From contig NZ_JAJSOH010000009.1 of assembly GCF_021277265.1 (NCBI RefSeq), positions 62,001 to 126,000 on the forward strand: 64,000 nt of DNA. Direction: 5' to 3'. How positions within the stretch are numbered: position 1 is the first letter of the stretch; each line of letters opens with the position of its first letter. Origin of the DNA: Kineosporia rhizophila (lineage in GTDB: Bacteria; Actinomycetota; Actinomycetes; Actinomycetales; Kineosporiaceae). A model generated the notes under the pieces. That model was not told the DNA's origin. It made no database searches and saw nothing but the letters and a program-made list of their open reading frames with translations. Positions 50,501 to 58,431 of the stretch are shown here, piece by piece. The position numbers were made by a program, and so were the translations under genes.

Positions 50501-50771
50501 CCACGACCAGGCGGTAGCCGGCCGGGCCGGACTCGATCAGGTCGGGCCGGGGCAGCGCCCGGCGCAACCGGGAGACCAGCGACTGCAGGGCGTTGACCTC
50601 GTCGGCGGGCGGGGTGTCGAGCCACAGCGACCCCACCAGCCGGCTCACCGGAACCCACGACCCGGCATCGGCGGCCAGCCTGACCAGCAGGGATCGCAAC
50701 CGCGCCCCGCCGATGTCGACCGGCGCGCCGTCGGCCTCGAGTGAGAGCGACCCCAGAACCCTTACCTGCAC
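47553..50771 (-). CDS. AfsR-like regulator (SARP wHTH-BTAD + NTPase + TPR)
   Basis: A 1072-residue multidomain regulator. The winged helix (1-92; MQVRVLGSLSLEADGAPVDI) and BTAD (about 95-245; LGLDPPAALQQLQAQVL) form the SARP part. An NB-ARC-like NTPase (about 265-560) begins LTSFVGRQAEVEGIT and has P-loop TLVGTGGAGKTRLAG, Walker B VVVLDNCEHLI and sensor motif LATSREPLGI. The rest (about 600-1070) is TPR-type helical repeats. This is the AfsR layout, whose activity depends on phosphorylation and ATP in streptomycetes. It is convergent with the DrrAB-like exporter and the nearest candidate regulator for it. ATP-site residues are intact. Confidence 0.92.
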   Translation of the reverse strand: MQVRVLGSLSLEADGAPVDIGGARLRSLLVRLAADAGSWVPVSRLVGSLWLDTPPADEVNALQSLVSRLRRALPRPDLIESGPAGYRLVVDRDDVDALAFESLVGQGRRATTPAEAVELLSQALRLWRGSPLAEVTDAPYAEAWVERLERLRLTAIDERADALLTLGRTTEPIADLEEVAAQHPLRERTHELLIRALAADGRQGEALAVYERLRRALADELGLDPPAALQQLQAQVLRDDAALRAPSVAEDLGPRRTNLRVPLTSFVGRQAEVEGITEQLGRARLVTLVGTGGAGKTRLAGEVAGRLNTRDGVWMVELAPVMDPDDVPSTVLDSIGSIERSQVETWVQQKPPLRDARARLVEALAGQDAVVVLDNCEHLIESCAELAGFLLARCPDLTVLATSREPLGIVGESIWPVRPLSTQASDSLDSPAVRLFTDRAALVRPGFTLTPDNSATVSEICRRLDGLPLAIELAAARMRTLGPEALAGRLDNRFRVLTGGNRTAMPRHQTLRAVVAWSWELLTDDERALAEQISVFPGGVTADTAAAVCSGGELDQDVVADLLLSLADKSLLVVTGVDQAQPRYRMLETIREFALEQLSARGEMATVRRAHASYFLALAETADPYLRGPDQLTWLDRLTTERENLLATLRFAVENQDADLAVRLAGALGWYWTMTSRHEEAGSWADQAIRVPGESPPGPRLFALIMSTISSSLTQDSLPSDDALDAIEELAAQVDLPSAHPLLAVVAPAVKAFREGMSEGRKALQQSLDHPDPWARAMLRLMSSVLAENEGDFEVTAQQIPQALEMFRQLGDRWGIATASSQLGEIRRTQGELDEAITLLSQAARMMTELRVADDEGYARIRIARLRKDQGDLAGARRDLEAAQHLATEAGSWMTRAFTLSGLASVAAAEGDLATARRLTEQGLELSLNAPRGVPQLRALMLSELTLFEIQAGDLSTARNRLPQVMEQAIGSRDMPVAARVTLTLVHYLAATDQRPLAAEVLGASAVLRGYEGLRDPDVSVARRAAMLGLDEGVFTAAYEKGRSLERPEALELATRIAQQSAAGPSDPAASS

Positions 50772-50792
50772 CGAATCAGTCTCGCAGGGAGT

Positions 50793-51536
50793 TCAGACCA
50801 CGGTCGGCGTCGGCCTGAGGATCGGTGGGTTCAGGCTCTGCGTCGGCCCCTGCCGGAACAGCTGGGCCGGCCGCCCGCCACCGCGCGTGGTCATCTCGCC
50901 GGTCGGCTCCAGGAACCCGAGGGTGCCGGTGACCTTGCGGTGGAAGTTCCGGGCGTCCAGGTCCACCCCCCAGACGATCTCGTAGACCCGGCGCAGCTCG
51001 CCCACGGTGAACTCCTCCGGGCAGAAGGCCGTGGCCAGGCCGGTGTACTCGAGCTTGCCGCGGGCCCGCTCGACCCCGTCCCGCAGGATCCGGCTGTGGT
51101 CGAAGGCCAGCAGGGAGGGGGAGTCCGGCAGCGTGCTGTCCAGGAACGTGGCCACCGGCGACCACTCGGCCGAGGCGGCGTCGCTGCCGCCGGCGACCGC
51201 CGGCGGGTTCGGGATCAGCGCCAGGTAGGCCACGCTCACCACCCGCATCCGCGGATCACGACCGGGATCGCCGTAGGTGCCGAGCTGCTCCAGGTGCATG
51301 CCCTCGGCGCCGGTTTCCTCCTTGAGCTCCCGGGCCGCCGCCGTCGCCAGCGTCTCGTCGGGCTGCACGAAACCGCCGGGCAGCGCGTAGGTGCCCTTGA
51401 ACGGCTCGGCCCCCCGGCGCACCAGGAGCGCGGCCAGGCTGTCCTCGATGATCGTCAGCAGCACCACGTCCACGGTCACCGCGACCGGCGGATAGCTGGA
51501 CGGGTCGTAGCGCTCGGTTCTCTCGTTGCCGGACAC
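50793..51536 (-). CDS. NUDIX hydrolase-fold regulator, NrtR-like
   Basis: A 247-residue protein. The NUDIX domain (about 15-150) has an intact box GGFVQPDETLATAAARELKE followed by ETGAEG, so hydrolysis of an ADP-ribose-like nucleotide is possible. The C-terminal part (about 160-235; EEFTVGELRRVYEIVWG, then LDARNFHRKVTGTLGFLEPT) is the winged-helix of NrtR-type proteins, which repress NAD-metabolism genes and respond to ADP-ribose. GTG at 51536 is used. No NAD biosynthesis gene is adjacent. An XRE-type gene lies 97 nt upstream in the same direction. Confidence 0.82.
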   Translation of the reverse strand: MSGNERTERYDPSSYPPVAVTVDVVLLTIIEDSLAALLVRRGAEPFKGTYALPGGFVQPDETLATAAARELKEETGAEGMHLEQLGTYGDPGRDPRMRVVSVAYLALIPNPPAVAGGSDAASAEWSPVATFLDSTLPDSPSLLAFDHSRILRDGVERARGKLEYTGLATAFCPEEFTVGELRRVYEIVWGVDLDARNFHRKVTGTLGFLEPTGEMTTRGGGRPAQLFRQGPTQSLNPPILRPTPTVV

Positions 51537-51633
51537 GGCTCTGGGTCCCTTCGAGTGACGCTCTTTCGTCCGGCTGACGATAACAGCGGGCGTGGAGGAC
51601 GTCACCCCGAGATCAACAACTCGCGACCAGGGA

Positions 51634-51948
51634 TCAGTGCGGCGGCGTGAGGCCGAGCGCCTCGAGCTCCTCGGGGTCGGTTCCCTCGGCCAGCTTCCAC
51701 AGCGGCACCCCGAGGGCCCGGCACAGCGGGCCGAGCTCGTCGACCTGCACCCGGCGGGCGCCCGTCTCCAGTTCCGACACCTTGGTGCCGCCCCAGCCGA
51801 GCTGCTTGGCCAGATCCTTCTGCAGCCACCCGCGACGAGCGCGCTCGGCCGCCACGTTGCGCGGCAGCACATCCAGAAGAGTGGGCATGTCCGGACGGTA
51901 GGAGCTTTCGCCGGTCAGATGCATGGGCCGCCGGAGTGAAAGCGGCAT
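51634..51948 (-). CDS. XRE-family helix-turn-helix protein
   Basis: A 104-residue protein whose central part is a Cro/C1-type helix-turn-helix (LPRNVAAERARRGWLQKDLA, then KQLGWGGTKVSELETGARRV). The C-terminus continues LGPLCRALGVPLWKLAEG. ATG at 51948 has GGAG 7 nt upstream but adds a 20-residue leader; ATG 51888 gives the minimal domain. Targets are unknown. It lies just upstream of the NUDIX/NrtR-like gene and may share its transcript. Confidence 0.75.
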   Translation of the reverse strand: MPLSLRRPMHLTGESSYRPDMPTLLDVLPRNVAAERARRGWLQKDLAKQLGWGGTKVSELETGARRVQVDELGPLCRALGVPLWKLAEGTDPEELEALGLTPPH

Positions 51949-52117
51949 CACCGTGCTCCACTCGGCTTAATCCGGCCTGGTTCGGCTAATCCGAACTCGG
52001 ATGCCGACAAAACCACAGATAGAGGACGTCGGTGAGCCTCTCGGTCTCTCGGTAGCAGCTACGGGGTCGCGGCCGAATAACCGGGCCGATCCGGCCGCTG
52101 CGGCATAGCCTGACCGG

Positions 52118-53410
52118 GTGGCGAAGGAGAAGGGCACGGTCCTGGAGGTCGCCGGGCACGAGGTGACGGTGACGCACCCCGACAAGATGGTGTTTCCCGA
52201 GGCCGAACGTCCCGGCGGTGGGGGCACCGGCGTGACCAAGCTGGATCTGGTGCAGTACTACCTGGCCGTGGCCGAGGGGGCGCTGCGCGGGGTCTCCGGC
52301 CGCCCGATGGTGCTCAAACGCTTCGTCAAGGGCATCGACGAGGAGGCGTTCTTCCAGAAACGGGCGCCTTCCAACCGTCCTTCGTTCGTGGAGGTCGCCG
52401 AGCTGAAATACGCCTCGGGCCGCTCCGCCGAGGAGGCGGTGATCCGCGACGCCGCCGGGCTGGCCTGGGTGGTGAACCTGGGCTGCATCGACCTGAACCC
52501 GCACCCGGTGCTGGCCGAGGACCTCGACCGGCCCGACGAACTGCGCATCGACCTGGACCCGATGCCCGGGGTGGAGTGGGGGCAGGTGGTGGAGGTGGCC
52601 TTCGTCGCCCGCCAGGTGCTCGCCGACCACGGGCTGACCAGTTGGCCCAAGACCTCCGGCTCGCGGGGCTTCCACATCTACGCACGAGTCGAGCCGACCC
52701 GTCCGTACAAGGATCTTCGCCTGGCCGCCGAGACGGTGGCCCGGGAGGTGGAGAACCGGGTGCCCGAGCTGGCCACCGCCCGGTGGTGGAAGGAGGAGCG
52801 CGGGTCGCAGGTGTTCGTCGACTTCAACCAGAACGCCAAGGACCGGACGATCGCCTCGGCCTGGTCGGTGCGGGCGGTCGCGGATGCCCGGGTGTCCACA
52901 CCGCTCAGGTGGGACGAGGTCGAGCACTGCCGGATGGAGGAGCTGACCATCGCCACGGTGCTGCCGCGGTACGCCGAGCAGGGTGATCCCTGGGCCGGGA
53001 TCGAGAACGAGCGCGGCACCCTGGACGCCCTGCTCGCCCTGGCCAAGCAGCTCGGGCCGGCCGAGAAGCCGCCGAAGGGGGTGGGCCGGCGGCAGTCGAC
53101 CATGCCGCTGATCGAGATCGCCCGGACCAGAACGAAACCCGAGGCGCTGGAGTGGCTCGAGGTCTGGAAGGCGAAGTACCCCGAGGTGGCGGCCCAGCTG
53201 GAACCGGTCGACGTGCTGGTCGACGGCATGCGCGGGCGCAGCTCGCTCTGGTACCGCATCCGGATCAACCTGCAGCACGTGCCCGAGGCCCAGAGGCCGC
53301 CCCAGGAGGAGCTTCTGGCCGACTACAACCCCTGGGCCGGTCAGGAATGGTCGAGCAGGGGGTCCGGCAACTCCAGCACCACTTCCCCGGATCCCTCGGA
53401 CTCCGAATAG
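52118..53410 (+). CDS. LigD-type polymerase-domain protein (primase-polymerase)
   Basis: A 430-residue protein homologous to the polymerase domain of NHEJ ligase LigD, encoded without nuclease or ligase domains, like the stand-alone PolD proteins of mycobacteria. The catalytic Asp pair is in RIDLDPMPGVEW; KTSGSRGFHIYARVEPTRPY contains the conserved His and nucleotide-binding residues; the third acidic motif is QVFVDFNQNAKDRTIASAW. A C-terminal extension (about 320-430) has unknown function. It probably fills gaps or adds nucleotides (often ribonucleotides) at DNA ends during repair. No ku gene is visible. The last 70 nt overlap the convergent helicase-nuclease gene. Confidence 0.9.
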   Translation: MAKEKGTVLEVAGHEVTVTHPDKMVFPEAERPGGGGTGVTKLDLVQYYLAVAEGALRGVSGRPMVLKRFVKGIDEEAFFQKRAPSNRPSFVEVAELKYASGRSAEEAVIRDAAGLAWVVNLGCIDLNPHPVLAEDLDRPDELRIDLDPMPGVEWGQVVEVAFVARQVLADHGLTSWPKTSGSRGFHIYARVEPTRPYKDLRLAAETVAREVENRVPELATARWWKEERGSQVFVDFNQNAKDRTIASAWSVRAVADARVSTPLRWDEVEHCRMEELTIATVLPRYAEQGDPWAGIENERGTLDALLALAKQLGPAEKPPKGVGRRQSTMPLIEIARTRTKPEALEWLEVWKAKYPEVAAQLEPVDVLVDGMRGRSSLWYRIRINLQHVPEAQRPPQEELLADYNPWAGQEWSSRGSGNSSTTSPDPSDSE

Positions 53411-56400
53411 GGCCGTACGCCGTGCTTCTCGAGCCGCTCGAACAGGGTGGCCACCGTCTCGGCCCGCTCGCGGTAGAACTCCGAGGCCCGGATTCGCCAG
53501 AACGTCCAGCCCAGCCGCTCCAGCTGCCGCTGGCGGCGCAGGCCGTGCTCCCAGCCCTCGTCGCCGGGGTGCTGCTCGCCGTCGCACTCGATCGCCAGCC
53601 GCCGCCCGGACCGCCCGACCACCACCAGGTCGATCCGGTAGCGGCCGACCGCGTGCTGCACCTGCACCTGGTAGCCGGCCTGCTGTAGTTCGCGCAGCAC
53701 CGCGAGCTCGAACTCCGACTCGCAGCGTTCCTCCAGCCCTTCGGCCGGCGGCACCCGACGGCCCGCGTCCCGCACGTACTCCAGCAGCGCCCGGCGCTGG
53801 TCGTCGGCGTGCAGGCGGCCCGGCTCCACGGTGTGGAACACCCACACCTGGTCCTGCGCCCGGGAGGCGGCCACGTTGATCCGCTGCTTGTCCGCGTTCT
53901 TGGTGGCGGCCCAGGTGGCGTCGTCGGCCACCACGCTGATGAACACCACGTTGCGCTCGTCGCCCTGGAAGGCCGGCGGACTGCCCACCCGCAGACGACG
54001 CTCGGCGAACGCCTCCGGACCGAGCCGCTCGCGCAGCAGATTCTCGATCAGCGGAGCCTGGGCCGCGCCCTGCAGCGTGACCACACCGAAAGTCATTCCG
54101 GCATAGGCGCTGTCGTGATGGCAGGCCAGGACCTGCTCGACCAGGGCCGCCGCCTCGGCCGGGTTGACCTTGTCGCCGCCCGCCGAGCCGGTGGTGGCGC
54201 CCTCGGGTACCCGCACCAGCTGCAGGGGAGCGCCGATCGCGGCGCTGGACGGTTCGCGCAGCGGCAGGATGTCGCCGTCGTAGTAGCGGTTGGAGAACTC
54301 GATGATCTCCGGCACGCAGCGGAAGTGCTCCCGCAGCAGGATCGTGCTGGAGAAGATCAGCTCGGCCAGCGCGTACAGGCTCTGGTCGGCGGTGAGCAGG
54401 CTGCGCACCCCGATCCCGGCCAGGTGCGCGTTCTGCAGCTGGATGATCCGCTCCACGTTCACCCCCACCGCGGCCGGGCTGGTCTGCTGGTCGTCGCCGA
54501 CCACCACGGCCTTCGCACCCAGCGCCAGCACCCCGACCGAGAGCAGGTCGCACTGGCTCGACTCGTCCACGATCACCACGTCGAACGGCTGGGTGACGAG
54601 CGGGTCGAAGTTCTCGATCACCCGGTGCACGGGCATGATCCAGACCGGCACCGCGCCCATCGCACTGGGCATGAACCGGCGGGCCTCGCTCTCCCAGTGC
54701 GGGGCGTACTTGCCGGTGCCCTTGCCGCGCTTGCCCAGCGCCCGCAGCCAGGCGGCCAGTGCGCGGCGGTTCACCTCGCGCAGGTTGTGCTTCAGCCCCA
54801 GGGCCGCCCCGCGCCGGGCCCGCTGCCGCACCAGCGCCTGCTCCCGCTGCTGCAGGGTGATCACCTGAGCCTGCCGATGAGCCAGGTCACCGGCTCGGAG
54901 CAGGGCGTCCAGCCAGGTCGCGGTGATCCGCCAGTGCCAGGTCAGGGCCGCCCGCGCGGCCGTTCCCACCACCTCCGGATCGGCGCTGCTGCTCACGATC
55001 GCGGCCGCCCAGCCCGGGGTCACCGTGGCCAGCCGGGCGGCGAGTCCGGCCTGCTCGGCAGCCACCGGTTCCAGTCCGGCCAGCCGGGCCACCTCGTCGA
55101 GGGTCACGCCCCAGGCCACCCAGTCGCGCTCGTCGAGGGCCGTGCGCAGGGCGTTGAACAGCGGCGATGCCGCGGGCCGGTCGGCCCCTCGGCGCAGTTC
55201 GTCGCTCAGGGCGGTGAGTTCGGCGGTGGCCGCCCGCTCCTGCGTCCGGGCTCCGGCGGCGGCCAGAAGGCGGGTCAGGGTGGTCAGGTCGGCGGCGGTG
55301 AGTTCGGGGCCCAGTTGCGGTACCAATGGACGCAGTCGGGCCAGGAGGGCGGGTCGGCGTTCGGTTTCCCACGAAAGGGCCTGGGTGAGCTGTTCGGCGA
55401 AAACCGTCGTTCCGTGGATGGAATCGTCTGCTGGGGACTCGTCGATCGGGAGCCCGGCCAGCATGCGCCGGGTGGCGGCGCGCTCTTCTTCCAACTGCAG
55501 CCAGGTGCCGGCCAGATCGGTGTCCTCGGCCGTGCGCAGGGCCCGTCCGTCGATCCGGGCCTGCCCGTGCAACTGCTTCAGGTCGCTCCCGCCGAAACGC
55601 GGAAGTCCCTTGCCCGCAGCGAATCTCTGCCCGAGTTCGGTGAGCAGGCGGCGCTGCTCGTGCGGATCGCCGGGCGGGAGCTGGATCTCGTGCCCGAACA
55701 GGGCGGCCTGCAGATCGGCGGCGGCGCTGCTGCGGCGACGCAGTTGCTCGGCCTGGTTCGCCCAGGAACGGGCACTGGCCTCGGAGTCGCGCACCTCGGT
55801 ACGGATCCGCACCAGCCCGGGCGACTCCAGCCCGGCCAGATGCCCGGCCGCCTCGGCGACCTCGGCCCGCAGTTCGGTCAGCCGCCCGGCGGTCAGTTCG
55901 TCGAGCGCCCCCACGTCCACCCCGGAGCGTTCCAGGACGGCCACGTCCTGACGCAGCTGGTCGAGTCGGCTGACCAGCTCGAACAGCTGTGTGGGAGTGG
56001 GGAGATCACCTCGCGGGCGGGTGGTCCGCAGGGCGTGGGCGTCGCCCGGGCCGAGCCGCTCGCTCAGCTCGAACAGCCGGTTCAGTTCGTCCGGAGTCAG
56101 CGGCGGCACCGCGTCGACCGGCAGCTCGTCCGGGATCCGGCCCAGTTCCGGCTCGTTCTCGCTGAGCCAGCGGGCCACCTGCGGGGCCCGGTGCGGCGTG
56201 CGTTCCCGGCCGTTGGGCCCGCTGGGCAGGTCCCACTCGGCGTCCTCGGTGCGCAGCGCCTCGAGCACCGCCCGCTCCACCTCGGCCAGCTGCGCGCGCA
56301 CCTGGTCGAGCTCGGCCTCCAGCCCGGCCACCGCCCGGGTCTCGGCCTCCACGTCGATCTGGGCGGCGATGTCCTGCACCGCCTGGGCCGAACCGCGCAG

Positions 56401-57666
56401 CTGCTCGATCGACTCGGCCGACGAACCCAGCACCGCGATCGACAGGTCGCGCAGCTCTTCGGGGATCTTGTCGCGCAGCACGGTCAGCGCCTGCTCGTTC
56501 TGCGCGGTGACGAGCACCCGTTTGCCGTGCGCGAGCAGATGACTCACCAGGTTGGCGATGGTGTGGCTCTTGCCGGTGCCGGGCGGGCCCTGCACCGTGA
56601 CCCCGCGCTCGCGGGCCAGTTGCCGGGCGATCCGCTCCTGCTCGGCATTGGCCGGCAGCGGCATCAGCAGGCGCTCACCGATCGCCTTCCAGGTGGCGTC
56701 GTCGGGCCGCTGGCCCAGCTCGTCCTGGGCCACCCGGAGCTCGTCCTCGTCGGCCACCACCGCGGCCATCGCCTGCGGCAGCACCGAGTCCTCCTTGAGG
56801 CGCTCGGCCAGCTGCAGGTAGAAGCGCTCGTGCCGGGTGGGCCGACGGCGCAGGAACAGCACCCAGGTGTCGGTGATCACCGGGACCGGGCCGGGGGTGG
56901 CGATGTGGGGGCCGGCGACGACGGCGGCGTCCAGGTGCAGAGGAGCCAGCAGACGGTCGTGCAGAGCCCGGCGGGCCGCGTCGTCCCACACGTCGAGGTC
57001 GTCGAGATCGGTGAGCCGGTTCAGGTCGCCCAGCACCGGAAGGTCCAGACCCTCGAGCGCAGCCAGTTCCAGCTCGGCCGGCCCGTCCGGCACCACCCGG
57101 AGGGCGCCGGTGGCCGCATCCAGCTCGACCCGCACCCCGGTGAGCACCAGGGGATGCCGGATCTGCTCCAGGGCGACGTCCCACGAGAGCACCGAGTGGC
57201 CCCAGACCAGTTCGTGCGTGCTCTGCTTGCGCTCGGCCTCCAAATGCAGGGCGAAGAGACGCTCATACAGGTCACGAGCCTGCTGGCCGTTGGCCGCGCT
57301 TTCGGCCCAGGGGCGCCAGGTCTCCTGCAGCCAGGTGCGGAAGGGCAGTTCCAGTTCGGGCGGTGCCCCTGGGGAGAGAGCCGGTTCACGGACGTGTGTG
57401 GCGACGTAGGCGGCCAGGTCACCGGGGACGCGGGGCGGCTCGGGCGGCAGGGGTACCTTGCGCACCTCGAGCCAGTCGGCCGGGGTGCCCAGCCGGACCT
57501 TCGGGTGCTTGGGGACGTCGGTGGGCAGCAGAGCGGCCGGCCCACCGGAAAGATCGGGTCTGAGGACGTCGCGGACCGGCCGGACGGTCAGCTCACGGGC
57601 GGTGGCGGCCAGGAAGGTGAGCAGACGACGGGTGCGGTCGAGGACCTCCTCGCTCCGCTCGCCCAC
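53341..57666 (-). CDS. Giant SF1 (UPF1-like) helicase with C-terminal Vsr/DUF559-like nuclease
   Basis: A 1441-residue protein. Residues about 1-340 are unrecognised. The SF1 core has motif I QGPPGTGKSHTIANLV (about 357-372), then a long helical and coiled-coil insertion (about 420-980). Motif II DVVIVDESSQCDL (about 1030) follows, then VVVGDDQQTSP, LREHFRCVPEIIEFSNRYY, FQGDERNVVFIS and NVAASRAQDQVWVF. The DESSQ form is typical of UPF1/SETX-like helicases. The C-terminus (about 1335-1435; YRIDLVV, LAIECDGEQHPGDEGWEHGL, RLGWTFWRI) is a PD-(D/E)XK fold like Vsr/DUF559 nucleases, with D and ExD in place. Helicase-nuclease fusions of this kind occur as single-gene anti-phage systems; a repair role is the alternative. 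GTG at 57666 has AGGAG 4 nt upstream. Confidence 0.85.
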   Translation of the reverse strand: MGERSEEVLDRTRRLLTFLAATARELTVRPVRDVLRPDLSGGPAALLPTDVPKHPKVRLGTPADWLEVRKVPLPPEPPRVPGDLAAYVATHVREPALSPGAPPELELPFRTWLQETWRPWAESAANGQQARDLYERLFALHLEAERKQSTHELVWGHSVLSWDVALEQIRHPLVLTGVRVELDAATGALRVVPDGPAELELAALEGLDLPVLGDLNRLTDLDDLDVWDDAARRALHDRLLAPLHLDAAVVAGPHIATPGPVPVITDTWVLFLRRRPTRHERFYLQLAERLKEDSVLPQAMAAVVADEDELRVAQDELGQRPDDATWKAIGERLLMPLPANAEQERIARQLARERGVTVQGPPGTGKSHTIANLVSHLLAHGKRVLVTAQNEQALTVLRDKIPEELRDLSIAVLGSSAESIEQLRGSAQAVQDIAAQIDVEAETRAVAGLEAELDQVRAQLAEVERAVLEALRTEDAEWDLPSGPNGRERTPHRAPQVARWLSENEPELGRIPDELPVDAVPPLTPDELNRLFELSERLGPGDAHALRTTRPRGDLPTPTQLFELVSRLDQLRQDVAVLERSGVDVGALDELTAGRLTELRAEVAEAAGHLAGLESPGLVRIRTEVRDSEASARSWANQAEQLRRRSSAAADLQAALFGHEIQLPPGDPHEQRRLLTELGQRFAAGKGLPRFGGSDLKQLHGQARIDGRALRTAEDTDLAGTWLQLEEERAATRRMLAGLPIDESPADDSIHGTTVFAEQLTQALSWETERRPALLARLRPLVPQLGPELTAADLTTLTRLLAAAGARTQERAATAELTALSDELRRGADRPAASPLFNALRTALDERDWVAWGVTLDEVARLAGLEPVAAEQAGLAARLATVTPGWAAAIVSSSADPEVVGTAARAALTWHWRITATWLDALLRAGDLAHRQAQVITLQQREQALVRQRARRGAALGLKHNLREVNRRALAAWLRALGKRGKGTGKYAPHWESEARRFMPSAMGAVPVWIMPVHRVIENFDPLVTQPFDVVIVDESSQCDLLSVGVLALGAKAVVVGDDQQTSPAAVGVNVERIIQLQNAHLAGIGVRSLLTADQSLYALAELIFSSTILLREHFRCVPEIIEFSNRYYDGDILPLREPSSAAIGAPLQLVRVPEGATTGSAGGDKVNPAEAAALVEQVLACHHDSAYAGMTFGVVTLQGAAQAPLIENLLRERLGPEAFAERRLRVGSPPAFQGDERNVVFISVVADDATWAATKNADKQRINVAASRAQDQVWVFHTVEPGRLHADDQRRALLEYVRDAGRRVPPAEGLEERCESEFELAVLRELQQAGYQVQVQHAVGRYRIDLVVVGRSGRRLAIECDGEQHPGDEGWEHGLRRQRQLERLGWTFWRIRASEFYRERAETVATLFERLEKHGVRPYSESEGSGEVVLELPDPLLDHS

Positions 57667-57725
57667 GGTTCTCCTCAGGTCGCCCTACGGGTGTCTGCAC
57701 TGGATTGTGGCAAAACCGAGGGACA

Positions 57726-58325
57726 TCACGAACTCGACCGGCCGTCGGTGAGCAGATCGTCCACGCCCTCGCGCAGTGTGGCCCGGGCGGTTTCCGGATC
57801 GTTCAGGTAGCCCGAGATCATCGCGCCGTCGCGCAGCAGCATGAACCGGCGCCCGGCCCGGTCGGGCGCGGAGTGCCCGATCCGGCGGAACGCCTCGACC
57901 GCGAGGCCCAGCATCCAGGTCCGGTGCTCCTCGATCGCCTGGCGCACCGGGCTGCCCTGGTCCGGGTACTCGGCCGCGGCGTTGATGAACGCGCAGCCGC
58001 GGAAGCCCGGCTCGCAGATCCGCTCGCTGTGCTCACCGATCAGGGCCTCCAGCAGCGCCCGGGGGTCCGGGTCGAACACCGCCGGCTCCACGTTGGCCCT
58101 CACGGTGGAGTCGAGCGAGCGCAGGTAGCTGAGCACCAGATCCTCCTTACCGGGGAAATGCCGGTAGAAGGTCGAGCGGGTGACCTCAGCCTCACCGAGG
58201 ATGCGGTCGACACCTACCTCGTGGATGCCTTCGGTGTAGAAGAGCGCCGTCGCGGTCCTCAGCAGGCGCTCGCGTGCCTTCGAGGGGCGGGTGGAACCGG
58301 TGCTGACGGCCTCGCGCGTTGCCAT
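57726..58325 (-). CDS. TetR-family repressor of the divergent Ohr gene
   Basis: A 199-residue regulator. The N-terminal helix-turn-helix (about 18-65) reads RERLLRTATALFYTEGIHEV with VDRILGEAEVTRSTFYRHFP. The ligand domain (about 75-190) contains Cys in EPGFRGCAFINAAAEYP; GCxF/INxxAEY is common in a TetR subgroup and could sense oxidants or electrophiles. It is divergent from ohr, and the shared promoter region carries two copies of one 16-bp operator, one beside each start. Ohr is more often controlled by MarR-type OhrR, so a TetR regulator is noteworthy. Confidence 0.9.
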   Translation of the reverse strand: MATREAVSTGSTRPSKARERLLRTATALFYTEGIHEVGVDRILGEAEVTRSTFYRHFPGKEDLVLSYLRSLDSTVRANVEPAVFDPDPRALLEALIGEHSERICEPGFRGCAFINAAAEYPDQGSPVRQAIEEHRTWMLGLAVEAFRRIGHSAPDRAGRRFMLLRDGAMISGYLNDPETARATLREGVDDLLTDGRSSS

Positions 58326-58336
58326 GACCCCAGTCT

Positions 58337-58413
58337 ATCGGACCGATCGTTCCGTCTTGACAGATCCCGGAGCGGCACGCGAGAGTTGCCCACGACAGAA
58401 CGATCGGTCCGAT
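58337..58413. promoter_or_regulatory. Paired TetR operators between tetR and ohr
   Basis: ATCGGACCGATCGTTC (58337-58352) and its exact inverse GAACGATCGGTCCGAT (58398-58413) flank a 45-bp stretch. Each site is nearly palindromic itself (CGGAxCGATCGxTCCG). One site abuts the tetR start, the other the ohr ribosome-binding region. TTGACA at 58357-58362 is a good -35 for ohr. Confidence 0.85.
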
Positions 58414-58431
58414 TCCTTGGAGGAAGTTGTC

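Noticed and set aside
53809-57810. A 1333-codon open frame on the plus strand
   Set aside because: It is the antisense of the helicase-nuclease gene in a GC-rich genome. The product is His/Gln/Gly/Arg-rich without domains, and the minus strand carries all helicase motifs.
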